30,238 bases of DNA from an uncultured Neomegalonema sp. (GTDB taxonomy: Bacteria; Pseudomonadota; Alphaproteobacteria; Rhodobacterales; Rhodobacteraceae), in assembly GCA_937958345.1 (NCBI GenBank), contig CALGNW010000031.1, positions 1-30,238 of the forward strand. The letters are read 5' to 3'. Positions 7,806-16,039 of this stretch are shown here, one piece after another. The notes under the pieces were generated by a model. The model was not told where the DNA came from and did not search any database. It saw only the letters and a program-made list of their open reading frames with translations. Each line of letters begins with the position of its first letter. The first letter of the stretch is position 1. The position numbers and the translations under genes were made by a program.

Positions 7806-8830
7806 AAGTCGCGTTCTACGCACCTATGAAACCGCCGGGTCATCCAACCCCTTCCGGCGACCGGCGCATGGCCAGATTGATGATGCAGGCGATTGCCCGC
7901 GCACAATATCAGGTATTTCTTATCAGCGATTGGCGCACCTATGACGGCAAGGGCGACGCCGACCTGCAGCAGAAAATGCTGGCGGAGGCTGAGTGGGAAA
8001 TTGACCGGATCAAAAACCTGTATTCAGCCAATCCGCCGAATCTCTGGTTCACCTATCACTGCTATTACAAAGCGCCTGACCTGATCGGACCCGCTATCGC
8101 GGATCACTTCAAAATCCCTTATGTTATCGCAGAGGGTAGCCGCGCGAAAAAGCGGATCGGCGGACCTTGGAACGCCTTTGCCTGCGCCGCAGAAGCCGCA
8201 ATCGATGCCGCCGATGCCCTGCTGGCAATGACGGACCACGACAGATTCGCTCTGGAACGGGATCGTGTTGACGGTCAAAAAATCATCGACCTGCCGCCAT
8301 TTGCCGACCTTTCCGAATTCGCACAGCCAAAAGAGCCAAATGATACCGGAAAACTGCGCCTGTTGACCGTCGCCATGATGCGGTCCGGGGCGAAAATGAA
8401 ATCCTACGAACGCCTTGCAGCGGCACTCGCACACATCTCAAAGCCGGTTGACCATATCATCGTTGGCGATGGACCGATGCGTCAAAAGGTTGAAGCTTTG
8501 TTCCCGAACGCTAATTTTAAGGGCGCGTTGCAACTTGATGCTTTGGCAGCCGAATACGCGGGTGCGGATGTTTTTGTATGGCCCGGTGTCGAGGAGGCAT
8601 ATGGAATGGTCTATCTGGAAGCACAGGCGAGCGGCCTTCCGGTCGTCGCGGAAGATCACCCCGGTCCGAGGTCGGTCGTCGCCTCGAACCTCGTGCCGCC
8701 CTGCGATCCGGTCGCTTTTGCAAGCGCCATCGAAGGTCCGCACCACGATCCCCGTTCGTACATGACCGAACATCACAGCATTGACCGCGCCGCCCTGAAT
8801 CTGCGCGAAACGCTTGGTGGGCTGGTATGA
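7802..8830 (+). CDS. GT4-like glycosyltransferase
   Basis: A 342-residue GT-B protein opening with MKVAFYAPMKPPGHPTPSGDRRM, the usual first strand and glycine/proline loop of GT4 enzymes. The second half has LRLLTVAMMRSGAKMKSY (the ILSVGR-type strand followed by a lysine), HIIVGDGPMRQKVE, and the intact donor motif EEAYGMVYLEAQASGLPVV, with E-x7-E. It is shorter than the neighbouring GT4 by about 65 residues, mostly in the N-terminal domain. Starts at an ATGA overlap with the previous stop and ends in another. Substrates unknown. It resembles glycosyltransferases of surface-polysaccharide clusters, but the cluster lacks the Wzx/Wzy or ABC export genes that usually go with those. Confidence 0.88.
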   Translation: MKVAFYAPMKPPGHPTPSGDRRMARLMMQAIARAQYQVFLISDWRTYDGKGDADLQQKMLAEAEWEIDRIKNLYSANPPNLWFTYHCYYKAPDLIGPAIADHFKIPYVIAEGSRAKKRIGGPWNAFACAAEAAIDAADALLAMTDHDRFALERDRVDGQKIIDLPPFADLSEFAQPKEPNDTGKLRLLTVAMMRSGAKMKSYERLAAALAHISKPVDHIIVGDGPMRQKVEALFPNANFKGALQLDALAAEYAGADVFVWPGVEEAYGMVYLEAQASGLPVVAEDHPGPRSVVASNLVPPCDPVAFASAIEGPHHDPRSYMTEHHSIDRAALNLRETLGGLV

Positions 8831-9402
8831 GAATCGGACTCATGCGGCACGGGCACACGGATTGGAATCGCGCAGGCCGTCTGCAGGGCAGAACCGACCG
8901 GCCACTGGAGGCGGGAGAACCGGAACGCCTGGGACAGTTCACCCTGCCAGCGGAATGGCGGCACGCCGATGTTCTCGCCAGCCCCCTGCAACGGGCAAAA
9001 GAAACTGCGCGCATCGTTTCCGGCACTGTGCCGAGGACAGACGACCGCCTGACCGAGATGAGCTTTGGCGATTGGGAGGGCCAGTCGGGCAAAGATTTGC
9101 GTGAAGATCCGTCGAGCGGGTTTCGGGATGTCGAATACTGGGGCTGGAACTACCGGCCACCGAATGGCGAAAGCCCTCTAGAGGTCTGGAACCGGGTTTC
9201 CGAGGCACTTGACTCAATAACAAACGACACACTGATCGTCTGCCATATCATCGTGATGCGCGTCGTTCTCGCCAAAGCCCATGGCTGGGATTTCGAGGGC
9301 GAGCCGCCCTTTAAGGTCAAACGTGACCGGATATACGGCGTCACGATCGAAGACGGGGTTTTCGAGGCGGATGCTGAACCCGTCCGATTGCTGCATCCAT
9401 GA
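8827..9402 (+). CDS. Histidine phosphatase (phosphoglycerate-mutase-like)
   Basis: A 191-residue member of the histidine phosphatase superfamily. Seen: the catalytic RHG at residues 7-9 in LMRHGHTDWN, a second arginine in SPLQRAKETA (about 52-61), the conserved glutamate in LTEMSFGDWEG (E77) and the second histidine H140 in LIVCHIIVMR. Relatives usually have a small residue pair such as HGG after that histidine; here bulky residues follow, which may change the pocket. All four core residues are present, so phosphatase activity is likely. Small single-domain members act on phosphosugars, cobalamin precursors or phosphoglycerate. Its position inside the glycosyltransferase unit (ATGA overlaps on both sides) suggests a phosphorylated sugar or lipid intermediate, but that is inference. 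Confidence 0.88.
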   Translation: MRIGLMRHGHTDWNRAGRLQGRTDRPLEAGEPERLGQFTLPAEWRHADVLASPLQRAKETARIVSGTVPRTDDRLTEMSFGDWEGQSGKDLREDPSSGFRDVEYWGWNYRPPNGESPLEVWNRVSEALDSITNDTLIVCHIIVMRVVLAKAHGWDFEGEPPFKVKRDRIYGVTIEDGVFEADAEPVRLLHP

Positions 9403-10508
9403 GGGTCGCATTCCTCGTTACTCATCTGCTGGGTACAGGGCATTTGAAGCGGGCATCTTTGCTGGCCGACGGGTTTGTTCGGGCGGGCCATGAGGCCGTC
9501 GTCATCAGCGGCGGATTTCCTGCACCGAATGCCAGTCCTGAGCTGGCAACGCTTGTTCAGGTAAGCCCATTGCGTTCGGATGCTGATTTCCGCTTGTTAT
9601 ACGGCGAGAATGGAGAGGCCACCCCCGCTTTATTCGGTCAGCGAAGGATGGAGATTGGCGAGAGTATCACGGGACTCAGTCCCGATTTGCTCATCACCGA
9701 ACTGTTCCCCTTTGGCCGGAGAAAACTGGCCGGCGAATTCGAAGCCGCGATTGAGGCTGCCGACGGTGCGCTGATCTACTGTTCAATCCGCGACATCCTG
9801 CAATATCCGCGTAAAGACGGTCGGGCCGCAGAGGCGGAACACCGGTTCAAAAGCCTGTTTGATGGCGCGTTCGTTCATGGCGACCCCGCGCTGGCTCCCC
9901 TTTCAGACAGTTGGCCTTTGCCGGATGAGTTGAGGGGCAAACTTGCCTATACCGGCTATGTCGCCGGGCATAATCAAAGCATTCAGGCGCGTTCAGACGC
10001 GGGGAACGGCGAGATTATCGTCGCAGCCGGGGGTGGCTCGGTTGGTGATCGCCTATTCGAGGCCGCCGCAGACGCGGGCGATGAAACATGGCGGTTGCTC
10101 GTCGGCGGACACGATCGCCAGCAACGCATTGACGCGCTGCGCGCCAGAAATTCAACGCCGATCATTGAAGCGACGCGGTCCGATTTTCGTTGCCTGCTCG
10201 AAAACGCCGACCTCGCAGTTCTTCAATGCGGATACAATACGGCGCTGGACGTCATCCAAAGCGGCGTTCGCACGGTCTTTGTTCCTTTTGAAGGAGAAGG
10301 AGAGACCGAACAAATCACACGGGCGACGGCACTATCCAGCCGTTTCGGTTCGGGCCTATTGCGGGAGCAGGACTTGACATCGGAAACACTGACGAAGGCG
10401 GTGAAGGAAGTCCGAATTGCCGGAAGGCCCGATTTTTCGGGCTTATCACTGGACGGGGTTGCCAACACGATCGCCCTGGCGGAAAAAGCAGTTGCAGGCC
10501 GAAAATGA
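9399..10508 (+). CDS. MurG-like (COG4671-type) glycosyltransferase, second copy
   Basis: A 369-residue GT-B protein with the same plan as the gene at 5356. Shared landmarks: the N-terminal loop THLLGTGHLKR (GTGH, 12-15), SIRDIL at the equivalent of VRDVL, the hinge LAYTGYVAG (compare VRYTGYLRR), the glycine-rich IVAAGGGSVGD, and the donor-side CGYNTALDVI (compare GGYNTFCEVL) followed by a Pro and Glu/Gln-rich segment where UDP-sugar contacts are expected. Identity outside these motifs looks low, so the two are old paralogues rather than a recent duplication. Overlaps its neighbours by ATGA at both ends. Likely transfers a second sugar to the same intermediate; substrate unknown. Confidence 0.83.
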   Translation: MRVAFLVTHLLGTGHLKRASLLADGFVRAGHEAVVISGGFPAPNASPELATLVQVSPLRSDADFRLLYGENGEATPALFGQRRMEIGESITGLSPDLLITELFPFGRRKLAGEFEAAIEAADGALIYCSIRDILQYPRKDGRAAEAEHRFKSLFDGAFVHGDPALAPLSDSWPLPDELRGKLAYTGYVAGHNQSIQARSDAGNGEIIVAAGGGSVGDRLFEAAADAGDETWRLLVGGHDRQQRIDALRARNSTPIIEATRSDFRCLLENADLAVLQCGYNTALDVIQSGVRTVFVPFEGEGETEQITRATALSSRFGSGLLREQDLTSETLTKAVKEVRIAGRPDFSGLSLDGVANTIALAEKAVAGRK

Positions 10509-11224
10509 CAGACTGGTCACGGCTTGACGCGGCGTTGGATAAGGCTGAAACACCCGCATTTTGGTGGCGGGACGACGATGCGATTGCCGACACTCCTGCC
10601 CTTCATCGTTTGCTCGATATGGCCGAAAGCATCGCCGCGCCGTTAGTGCTCGCGGTTATCCCCGGAAATCTGACGGACGGTCTTGCCCAAGCGATCGAGG
10701 GACGCGACGTAACGACAGCCGTTCATGGCTGGACCCACACCAATCATGCGCCCGTATCTGAGAAAAAGGCAGAATTCCGAAACCATCGCCCCGAGGCCGT
10801 GTTGATGGACGAAGCCCGGCGCGGTTTGGGGATACTGGACGACGCTTTCGGCGTTCAATCCCTGCCGCTGTTCATTCCGCCGTGGAATCGGGTGGCCATC
10901 GATTTGCCGCTGGCTCAGTGCGGATTTTCCGGGATTTCCATTTACGGACAAAGGGAAGTTTCATTTGAACGGAACCTCGTCCGGTTTGATTCCCACCTTG
11001 ATCCTATCAATTGGCGCGGATCGCGTTCAGCTGTCCCATTGCAACGAATAATTGACGAAATCGCGGATTTGCTGGCCTCGGACGCCCCAATCGGGCTGAT
11101 GACTCACCATCTCGTCCATGACGATGCAATCTGGACGTTATGCGAAACACTGGTTACTCGCCTAAACCATAGAGGTGTGCAGTGGATTTCTGCGCGTGAT
11201 TTACTGACTCGCGCGCCGGATTAA
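10505..11224 (+). CDS. Polysaccharide deacetylase-like protein
   Basis: A 239-residue protein with the NodB/carbohydrate esterase 4 hallmarks in order: an aspartate cluster FWWRDDDA (DDD at 23-25) at the place of the TFDDG motif, HGWTH (H74 and H78) as the metal-binding HxxxH, FIPPWNR in place of RPPY/RxPxxR, and a late histidine segment LMTHHLVHD. These support a metal-dependent amidase acting on an N-acetyl group. The short N terminus has no signal peptide, unlike secreted peptidoglycan or exopolysaccharide deacetylases, so the substrate should be cytosolic or exposed on the inner membrane face. Last gene of the overlapping set; the ABC transporter starts 19 bases after its stop. Removing an acetyl group from a GlcNAc- or GalNAc-containing intermediate is the natural guess. 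Confidence 0.8.
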   Translation: MTDWSRLDAALDKAETPAFWWRDDDAIADTPALHRLLDMAESIAAPLVLAVIPGNLTDGLAQAIEGRDVTTAVHGWTHTNHAPVSEKKAEFRNHRPEAVLMDEARRGLGILDDAFGVQSLPLFIPPWNRVAIDLPLAQCGFSGISIYGQREVSFERNLVRFDSHLDPINWRGSRSAVPLQRIIDEIADLLASDAPIGLMTHHLVHDDAIWTLCETLVTRLNHRGVQWISARDLLTRAPD

Positions 11225-11243
11225 TCGGGGCTAGGCTCAGTGC

Positions 11244-13034
11244 ATGAGCGAACCTATCCTGAGTGTTTCCGACCTCGCCATCTGCTTTGGGCGGGGCCGC
11301 AGTGAAAATGAAGTCGTTTCCGGCGTGTCTTTGTCGTTGCATGCGGGCAAGACACTGGCGCTGGTTGGCGAGTCCGGGTCGGGCAAGACCATTACCGGAC
11401 GTGCCATGATGGGGCTGTTGCCGGCGAAAGCCCGGATCACACGCGGGCAAATCAACTACACGCCGCCGGGCGGAAAAACAGAGAATCTGGTCGATGCCTC
11501 AACGCGCAGACTGCGTGCGCTGCGCGGATGCGAGATCGGCATGATTTTTCAGGAACCGATGAGTTCTCTGTCGCCGTTTCATACCATTGGCGCGCAAGTA
11601 AAAGAGGGCTTGTTGCTGCACGGAGAAAAGGACGACCGGACCGCGCGCGAACGCTGTATCGAGACGTTTGAGAAGGTCGGTTTTCCCGACCCGAACCGCG
11701 CCTATGATGCCTACCCTTTCGAGCTTTCGGGTGGCATGCGGCAACGGGCGATGATCGCAATGGCCACGATTTGCCGCCCCGCCGTGCTGATCGCTGATGA
11801 ACCGACCACCGCGCTCGACGTCACGACGCAAGCGTTAATTCTTGACCTGATCCAAAAGCGCCAAGAAGAAACCGGCATGGCAGTGCTGTTGATCACCCAT
11901 GATCTGGGCGTTGTGTCCAATATTGCCGATAACATTACCGTCCTGCGCAAGGGACGCGTGATGGAGGCCGGGACGGCGCGGGATCTGCTGACCGATCCTC
12001 GGCACCCCTATCTCAAGCGCCTGATTGATGCCGCGCCCGATGTGGATGTCAGTGCCGCGCATAACCCAACGCCCTCTTCCGACTTTATTGTCGAGGCGCG
12101 AAACGTATCAAAAACGTTTACCTCGCGCGGGCGCGGGTTGTTCGGCGTCGGGTCAGAAAAGATACATGCCCTGCGAGACGTCGATTTAACGATCCCGCGC
12201 GGTGAAACGGTTGCGCTTGTCGGTGAGAGCGGGTCAGGCAAGTCGACGTTGGCGAATGTCGTCCTGCACGCCACGAAGCCTGACGCCGGTGCGTCGCTGA
12301 CGTATCATTGTGAAGATACCGGCAAGGCGTTGAATATCCCCGAGCTTTCGGGAACCGAGCTGACGCGGTTTCGGCGTGAGGTGCAGGTCGTCTTTCAGGA
12401 CCCCTATGCGTCGCTCAGTCCGCGCATGACCGTGCAGGATATCCTCGCCGAGCCGCTCGCAATCCATAACGTGTGCGATGTCGCCGAGCGGCGGGATCGC
12501 AGCGCCGCTATGTTGAAACGTGTCGGGCTGGACCCGTCCCATCTCGGGCGGTTTCCGCACGCGTTTTCAGGTGGGCAGCGACAACGTATTTCGATTGCGC
12601 GTGCGCTTATGTTGCAACCGAAGCTTCTGATCTGCGACGAACCGACATCGGCATTGGATGTTTCGGTGCAGGCACAGGTTCTAGAACTGCTCGATGAATT
12701 GCGCGAAGAGTTCAACCTCAGCTATCTGTTCATCAGCCACGATCTTGCGGTCGTCTCGCGGCTTGCGGATGAAATTGCCGTGATGTGCCGGGGGGCGATT
12801 GTCGAACAAGCGCCTGCGCGGGCTTTGTTTGAAAATCCGTCGCACCCTTACACAAAAGCACTGATGGCCGCCGCACCGGACCCGCATCCTGACCACAAGC
12901 TGGATCTGAACGCTATTGCCCTTGGTGCGGGTGCGCGGCCCGAGGAATGGCCTGCCCCGTACCGGTATGACCGCGCAAATCCGGCCCCTTTACGAGAAGT
13001 TGACCCCCGTCATTTCGTTCGTATGACGGCATGA
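11244..13034 (+). CDS. yejF: Peptide-type ABC transporter, fused double ATPase (YejF-like)
   Basis: A 596-residue protein with two complete ABC domains in tandem, as in E. coli YejF. Domain 1: Walker A GESGSGKT (42-49), signature LSGGMRQR (161-168), Walker B LIADEPT (182-188). Domain 2: Walker A GESGSGKS (327-334), signature FSGGQRQR (441-448), Walker B LICDEPT (462-468). Each domain ends with the HPYTKALMAAAPD-type segment typical of Opp/Dpp ATPases. It powers the permease pair encoded downstream. The 19-base gap after the deacetylase gene, without a visible terminator, suggests read-through from the glycan cluster. Known relatives import oligopeptides, microcin C or, in Agrobacterium, muropeptides. 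The start is the first ATG in the frame; its ribosome-binding site is poor. Confidence 0.93.
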   Translation: MSEPILSVSDLAICFGRGRSENEVVSGVSLSLHAGKTLALVGESGSGKTITGRAMMGLLPAKARITRGQINYTPPGGKTENLVDASTRRLRALRGCEIGMIFQEPMSSLSPFHTIGAQVKEGLLLHGEKDDRTARERCIETFEKVGFPDPNRAYDAYPFELSGGMRQRAMIAMATICRPAVLIADEPTTALDVTTQALILDLIQKRQEETGMAVLLITHDLGVVSNIADNITVLRKGRVMEAGTARDLLTDPRHPYLKRLIDAAPDVDVSAAHNPTPSSDFIVEARNVSKTFTSRGRGLFGVGSEKIHALRDVDLTIPRGETVALVGESGSGKSTLANVVLHATKPDAGASLTYHCEDTGKALNIPELSGTELTRFRREVQVVFQDPYASLSPRMTVQDILAEPLAIHNVCDVAERRDRSAAMLKRVGLDPSHLGRFPHAFSGGQRQRISIARALMLQPKLLICDEPTSALDVSVQAQVLELLDELREEFNLSYLFISHDLAVVSRLADEIAVMCRGAIVEQAPARALFENPSHPYTKALMAAAPDPHPDHKLDLNAIALGAGARPEEWPAPYRYDRANPAPLREVDPRHFVRMTA

Positions 13035-13044
13035 GGAATCCCGA

Positions 13045-14967
13045 ATGTTGAAACGCCTGAGCCTAGCCGCACTTTTGCTCTGCACGCCGGCGCACGCCTT
13101 TAGCCCCGTCGAAACGCCCCTGTTTGCGGATAAGGTTGCTGAGGGCGCGCTTCCGCCGGTCTCGGAACGCGCACCGCGTGAACCGCTGATTGTTGATCTG
13201 GAAGGCAAAGGCCGCCAGATCGGTCGGCAGGGCGGCACAATCCGCACGCTGATCTCAAAGGGAAAAAATATCCGCTATATCGTTGTGTGGGGATACGCAC
13301 GATTGGTTGGCTTCGACGAAAATTATCAGCTGCAAGCCGATCTCCTCGAAAGCTACGAAGTTGACGACGACCGGGTATTTACCCTGCATCTTCGAGAGGG
13401 ACACAAATGGTCGGACGGTCATCCATTTACCACCGAAGATTTCCGGTACTGGTGGGAAGACGTCGCTAACAATGCAGAGTTGTCCCCTGCGGGTCCGCCC
13501 CGATACATGCGCGCGCACGATAAGCCGCCGACCGTCGAAATCATCAGTGAGACGACGATCCGCTTCACTTGGGAAGATGCAAATCCAAGCTTCCTCACGC
13601 AGCTTGCAGCAGCGCGGCCACCATTCATCTACCGGCCCGCGCACTACATGAAAAACTATCACATCGACTATACGCCTGTCGAAAAGCTGCAATACCTGAT
13701 CGAACAAAAGGGCGCTAGGAACTGGGCGCAGCTGCACAACAAGTACGACAATATGTACAAGTACGATAACAAAAAGCTGCCGACGCTTCAGCCCTGGATC
13801 AATACGACAGGCAAAAAAGCGCAACGCTATGTTATGCGCCGCAACCCGTTCTTTCACCGCTTTGACAGCAAGGGCCAGCAACTGCCCTACGTGGACAATG
13901 TCGAGATGACCGTCTCTGCAGCAAGCTTGTTCCCGGCGAAGGTTTCAGCGGGCGAGGCCGACCTTCTGGCAAGCGGGCTTGGTTTTCCCAGCATCCCGAT
14001 TCTCAAGAAAGGCGAGGCCAAGAACGACTACACCGCGCGGCTTTGGCCAACCGGTGCGGCCTCTCACATCGCACTCTATCCGAACCTGAATTACTTCGAT
14101 GAGACATGGCGGAACGTTTTGCGCGATGTCCGCTTTCGACGGGCATTGTCCCTCGGTATTGATCGGAAAATTATCAACCGGACACTCTATTTCGGACTCG
14201 GTGATGATGCCGGCAACGGCGTTCTGGAGGACAGCCCGTTTTACGACCGCACCAACGCATTCGCCTTTGCAAACTTTAATCCGACAACCGCAAATGACCT
14301 GCTTGACCAGATCGGCCTGACCGAACGGCGCGGCGATGGCGTTCGCCTGTTGCCCGATGGTCGTCCTCTCGAAATCATCGTCGAAACGATGGGAGAACGC
14401 GAAGAGGAAATCGATGCGCTGCAGCTTATTGGCGAGACTTGGCGTGACATCGGTATCAAGCTGATCGCACGCCCTTCCGACCGCAACATCCTGCGTCAAC
14501 GCGCGTATGCTGGCCGCACGATGATGACCGTCGCGAAGGGCTGGGATAACGGTGTGCCATCGGCAACAACATCGCCAACCGCCCTTGCCCCGACCGAACA
14601 GGATAATCTGATCTGGCCGATGTGGGGACAACACTTCCAAACGATGGGCGGGTCCGGTTCGTCGCCCGATATCGAGGAAGCGCGACGTCTGCTCGAACTT
14701 TATATCGCCTGGCAGGATGGGGTTTCTCCCGATGGAGTCGAGATCAACCGAGACGATATCTGGAAAGAAATGCTCAAGATCCACGCTGAGCAACAATATA
14801 TCATTGGCATTGTCAGCCGTGCCCCTCAGCCTGTCGTTGTCAGCAACAAGCTGCGCAATGTCCCGCAAGAGGGGCTGTATACTTGGGATCCCGGCGCGCA
14901 ATTCGGCGTTCATCGCATGGATGAATTCTGGTTCGCCTCTCCTGAAAAAACGGCGGCCCTTCAATGA
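13045..14967 (+). CDS. Periplasmic substrate-binding protein, SBP_bac_5 family
   Basis: A 640-residue solute-binding protein. It has a signal peptide (MLKRLSLAALLLCTPAHA, cleaved at about residue 18) without a lipobox, then the family-5 signature FTLHLREGHKWSDGHPFTTEDF around residues 112-133, and the C-terminal region with RRALSLGIDRKIIN. A GAGGA ribosome-binding site precedes the ATG. It is longer than OppA or DppA (about 535-545) and closer in size to the YejA/YepA and AgpA-like binding proteins. Ligand possibilities from relatives are oligopeptides, muropeptides (YepA with YejBEF in Agrobacterium) and alpha-galactosides (AgpA in Sinorhizobium). Gene order ATPase, binding protein, permease, permease differs from the yejABEF order of enterobacteria. 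Confidence 0.92.
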   Translation: MLKRLSLAALLLCTPAHAFSPVETPLFADKVAEGALPPVSERAPREPLIVDLEGKGRQIGRQGGTIRTLISKGKNIRYIVVWGYARLVGFDENYQLQADLLESYEVDDDRVFTLHLREGHKWSDGHPFTTEDFRYWWEDVANNAELSPAGPPRYMRAHDKPPTVEIISETTIRFTWEDANPSFLTQLAAARPPFIYRPAHYMKNYHIDYTPVEKLQYLIEQKGARNWAQLHNKYDNMYKYDNKKLPTLQPWINTTGKKAQRYVMRRNPFFHRFDSKGQQLPYVDNVEMTVSAASLFPAKVSAGEADLLASGLGFPSIPILKKGEAKNDYTARLWPTGAASHIALYPNLNYFDETWRNVLRDVRFRRALSLGIDRKIINRTLYFGLGDDAGNGVLEDSPFYDRTNAFAFANFNPTTANDLLDQIGLTERRGDGVRLLPDGRPLEIIVETMGEREEEIDALQLIGETWRDIGIKLIARPSDRNILRQRAYAGRTMMTVAKGWDNGVPSATTSPTALAPTEQDNLIWPMWGQHFQTMGGSGSSPDIEEARRLLELYIAWQDGVSPDGVEINRDDIWKEMLKIHAEQQYIIGIVSRAPQPVVVSNKLRNVPQEGLYTWDPGAQFGVHRMDEFWFASPEKTAALQ

Positions 14968-15016
14968 GGGCGCGGCAGTGTTTCGAATCGCCATACTTAA
15001 GAGCGGAGCGCAGTAG

Positions 15017-16039
15017 ATGATCCGCTATCTCGGACAGCGTTTCCTGACGATGTTGGTCACTTTGGCCATCGTTTCCGCATTGGTATTTTGGATAATCAAT
15101 CTGCCGCCCGGCGATTATCTGTCGAACCAGATTGCAGAACTGCGTGCACAAGGCGAGGCGGCCAGCATCGAGCAGGCGGAGTTTCTAAGGCAACAATATT
15201 CGCTCGATCAACCGCTCTGGAAACAGTACTTTATTTGGCTCGGTGCGATGCCTGGACCCGATGGATATACGGGCCTGCTTCAGGGTGATTTTGGTTGGTC
15301 GTTCGAATTTGATCAGCCGGTAAAGGATGTCCTGGGCGAGGCGCTGTGGCTCACATGCCTCGTGAATCTGGCCGCGCTTTTGTTTATCTACATCGTGTCG
15401 TTGCCCTTGGGCGCCATCGCGGCGGTACGGGCCGGAAGCTGGCTCGATTATCTGATCGCCATTATCGGATACATCGGTCTGGCCACGCCAAACTTTCTGC
15501 TGGCGCTGATCCTTCTGTACTATGGTCAGATATATCTCGATCTTCCGGTCGGCGGGTTGATGGACCCGTCATTTGAGGGCGAACCGCTGAGCTGGGCAAA
15601 GGTCAAGTCCGTGCTGGCACATCTGATCGTCCCGACAATCGTCATCGGAACCGCCGGAACTGCGGCAATGATCCGCCGGTTGCGAGCAAACTTACTGGAT
15701 GAACTTGGGAAACCTTACGTGGTTACCGCCAAGGCCAAAGGCCTGTCCGCAACGAAGCGTGTCGTCAAATATCCGCTGAGGGCCGCACTGAACCCTTTCG
15801 TGGCCGATATTGGCAATCTGCTGCCGTCACTTGTCAGTGGGTCTGTTTTGGTATCCGTTGTTCTGAGTCTGCCTACGCTCGGCCCTGCCCTGCTAACGGC
15901 GCTGCGCACACAAGATCAGTATCTTGCCGGCTTTATCTTGTTGTTTGTGTCAGCTCTGACACTGATTGGCATGCTCGTTTCGGACATTCTGCTCGCGATC
16001 CTTGACCCCAGAATACGCTTCGGAGGGCGAGGTAAATGA
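15017..16039 (+). CDS. yejB: ABC transporter permease, YejB-like
   Basis: A 340-residue inner-membrane permease of the binding-protein-dependent family. The N terminus MIRYLGQRFLTMLVTLAIVS starts the first helix and is followed by the long periplasmic loop with PPGDYLS and LRQQYSLDQPLWKQYF, the standard arrangement of YejB/OppB proteins. Five more helices follow. The cytoplasmic EAA-like loop VVTAKAKGLSATKRVVKYPLR, which docks onto the ATPase, lies between helices 4 and 5 as counted by eye. A 49-base gap after the binding-protein gene contains a GAGCGGAG ribosome-binding site; the 3' end overlaps the next gene by ATGA. Confidence 0.92.
   Translation: MIRYLGQRFLTMLVTLAIVSALVFWIINLPPGDYLSNQIAELRAQGEAASIEQAEFLRQQYSLDQPLWKQYFIWLGAMPGPDGYTGLLQGDFGWSFEFDQPVKDVLGEALWLTCLVNLAALLFIYIVSLPLGAIAAVRAGSWLDYLIAIIGYIGLATPNFLLALILLYYGQIYLDLPVGGLMDPSFEGEPLSWAKVKSVLAHLIVPTIVIGTAGTAAMIRRLRANLLDELGKPYVVTAKAKGLSATKRVVKYPLRAALNPFVADIGNLLPSLVSGSVLVSVVLSLPTLGPALLTALRTQDQYLAGFILLFVSALTLIGMLVSDILLAILDPRIRFGGRGK

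Noticed and set aside
13945..14994. 349-residue open frame on the - strand
   Set aside because: Antisense to the substrate-binding protein gene, no ribosome-binding site or recognisable domain.
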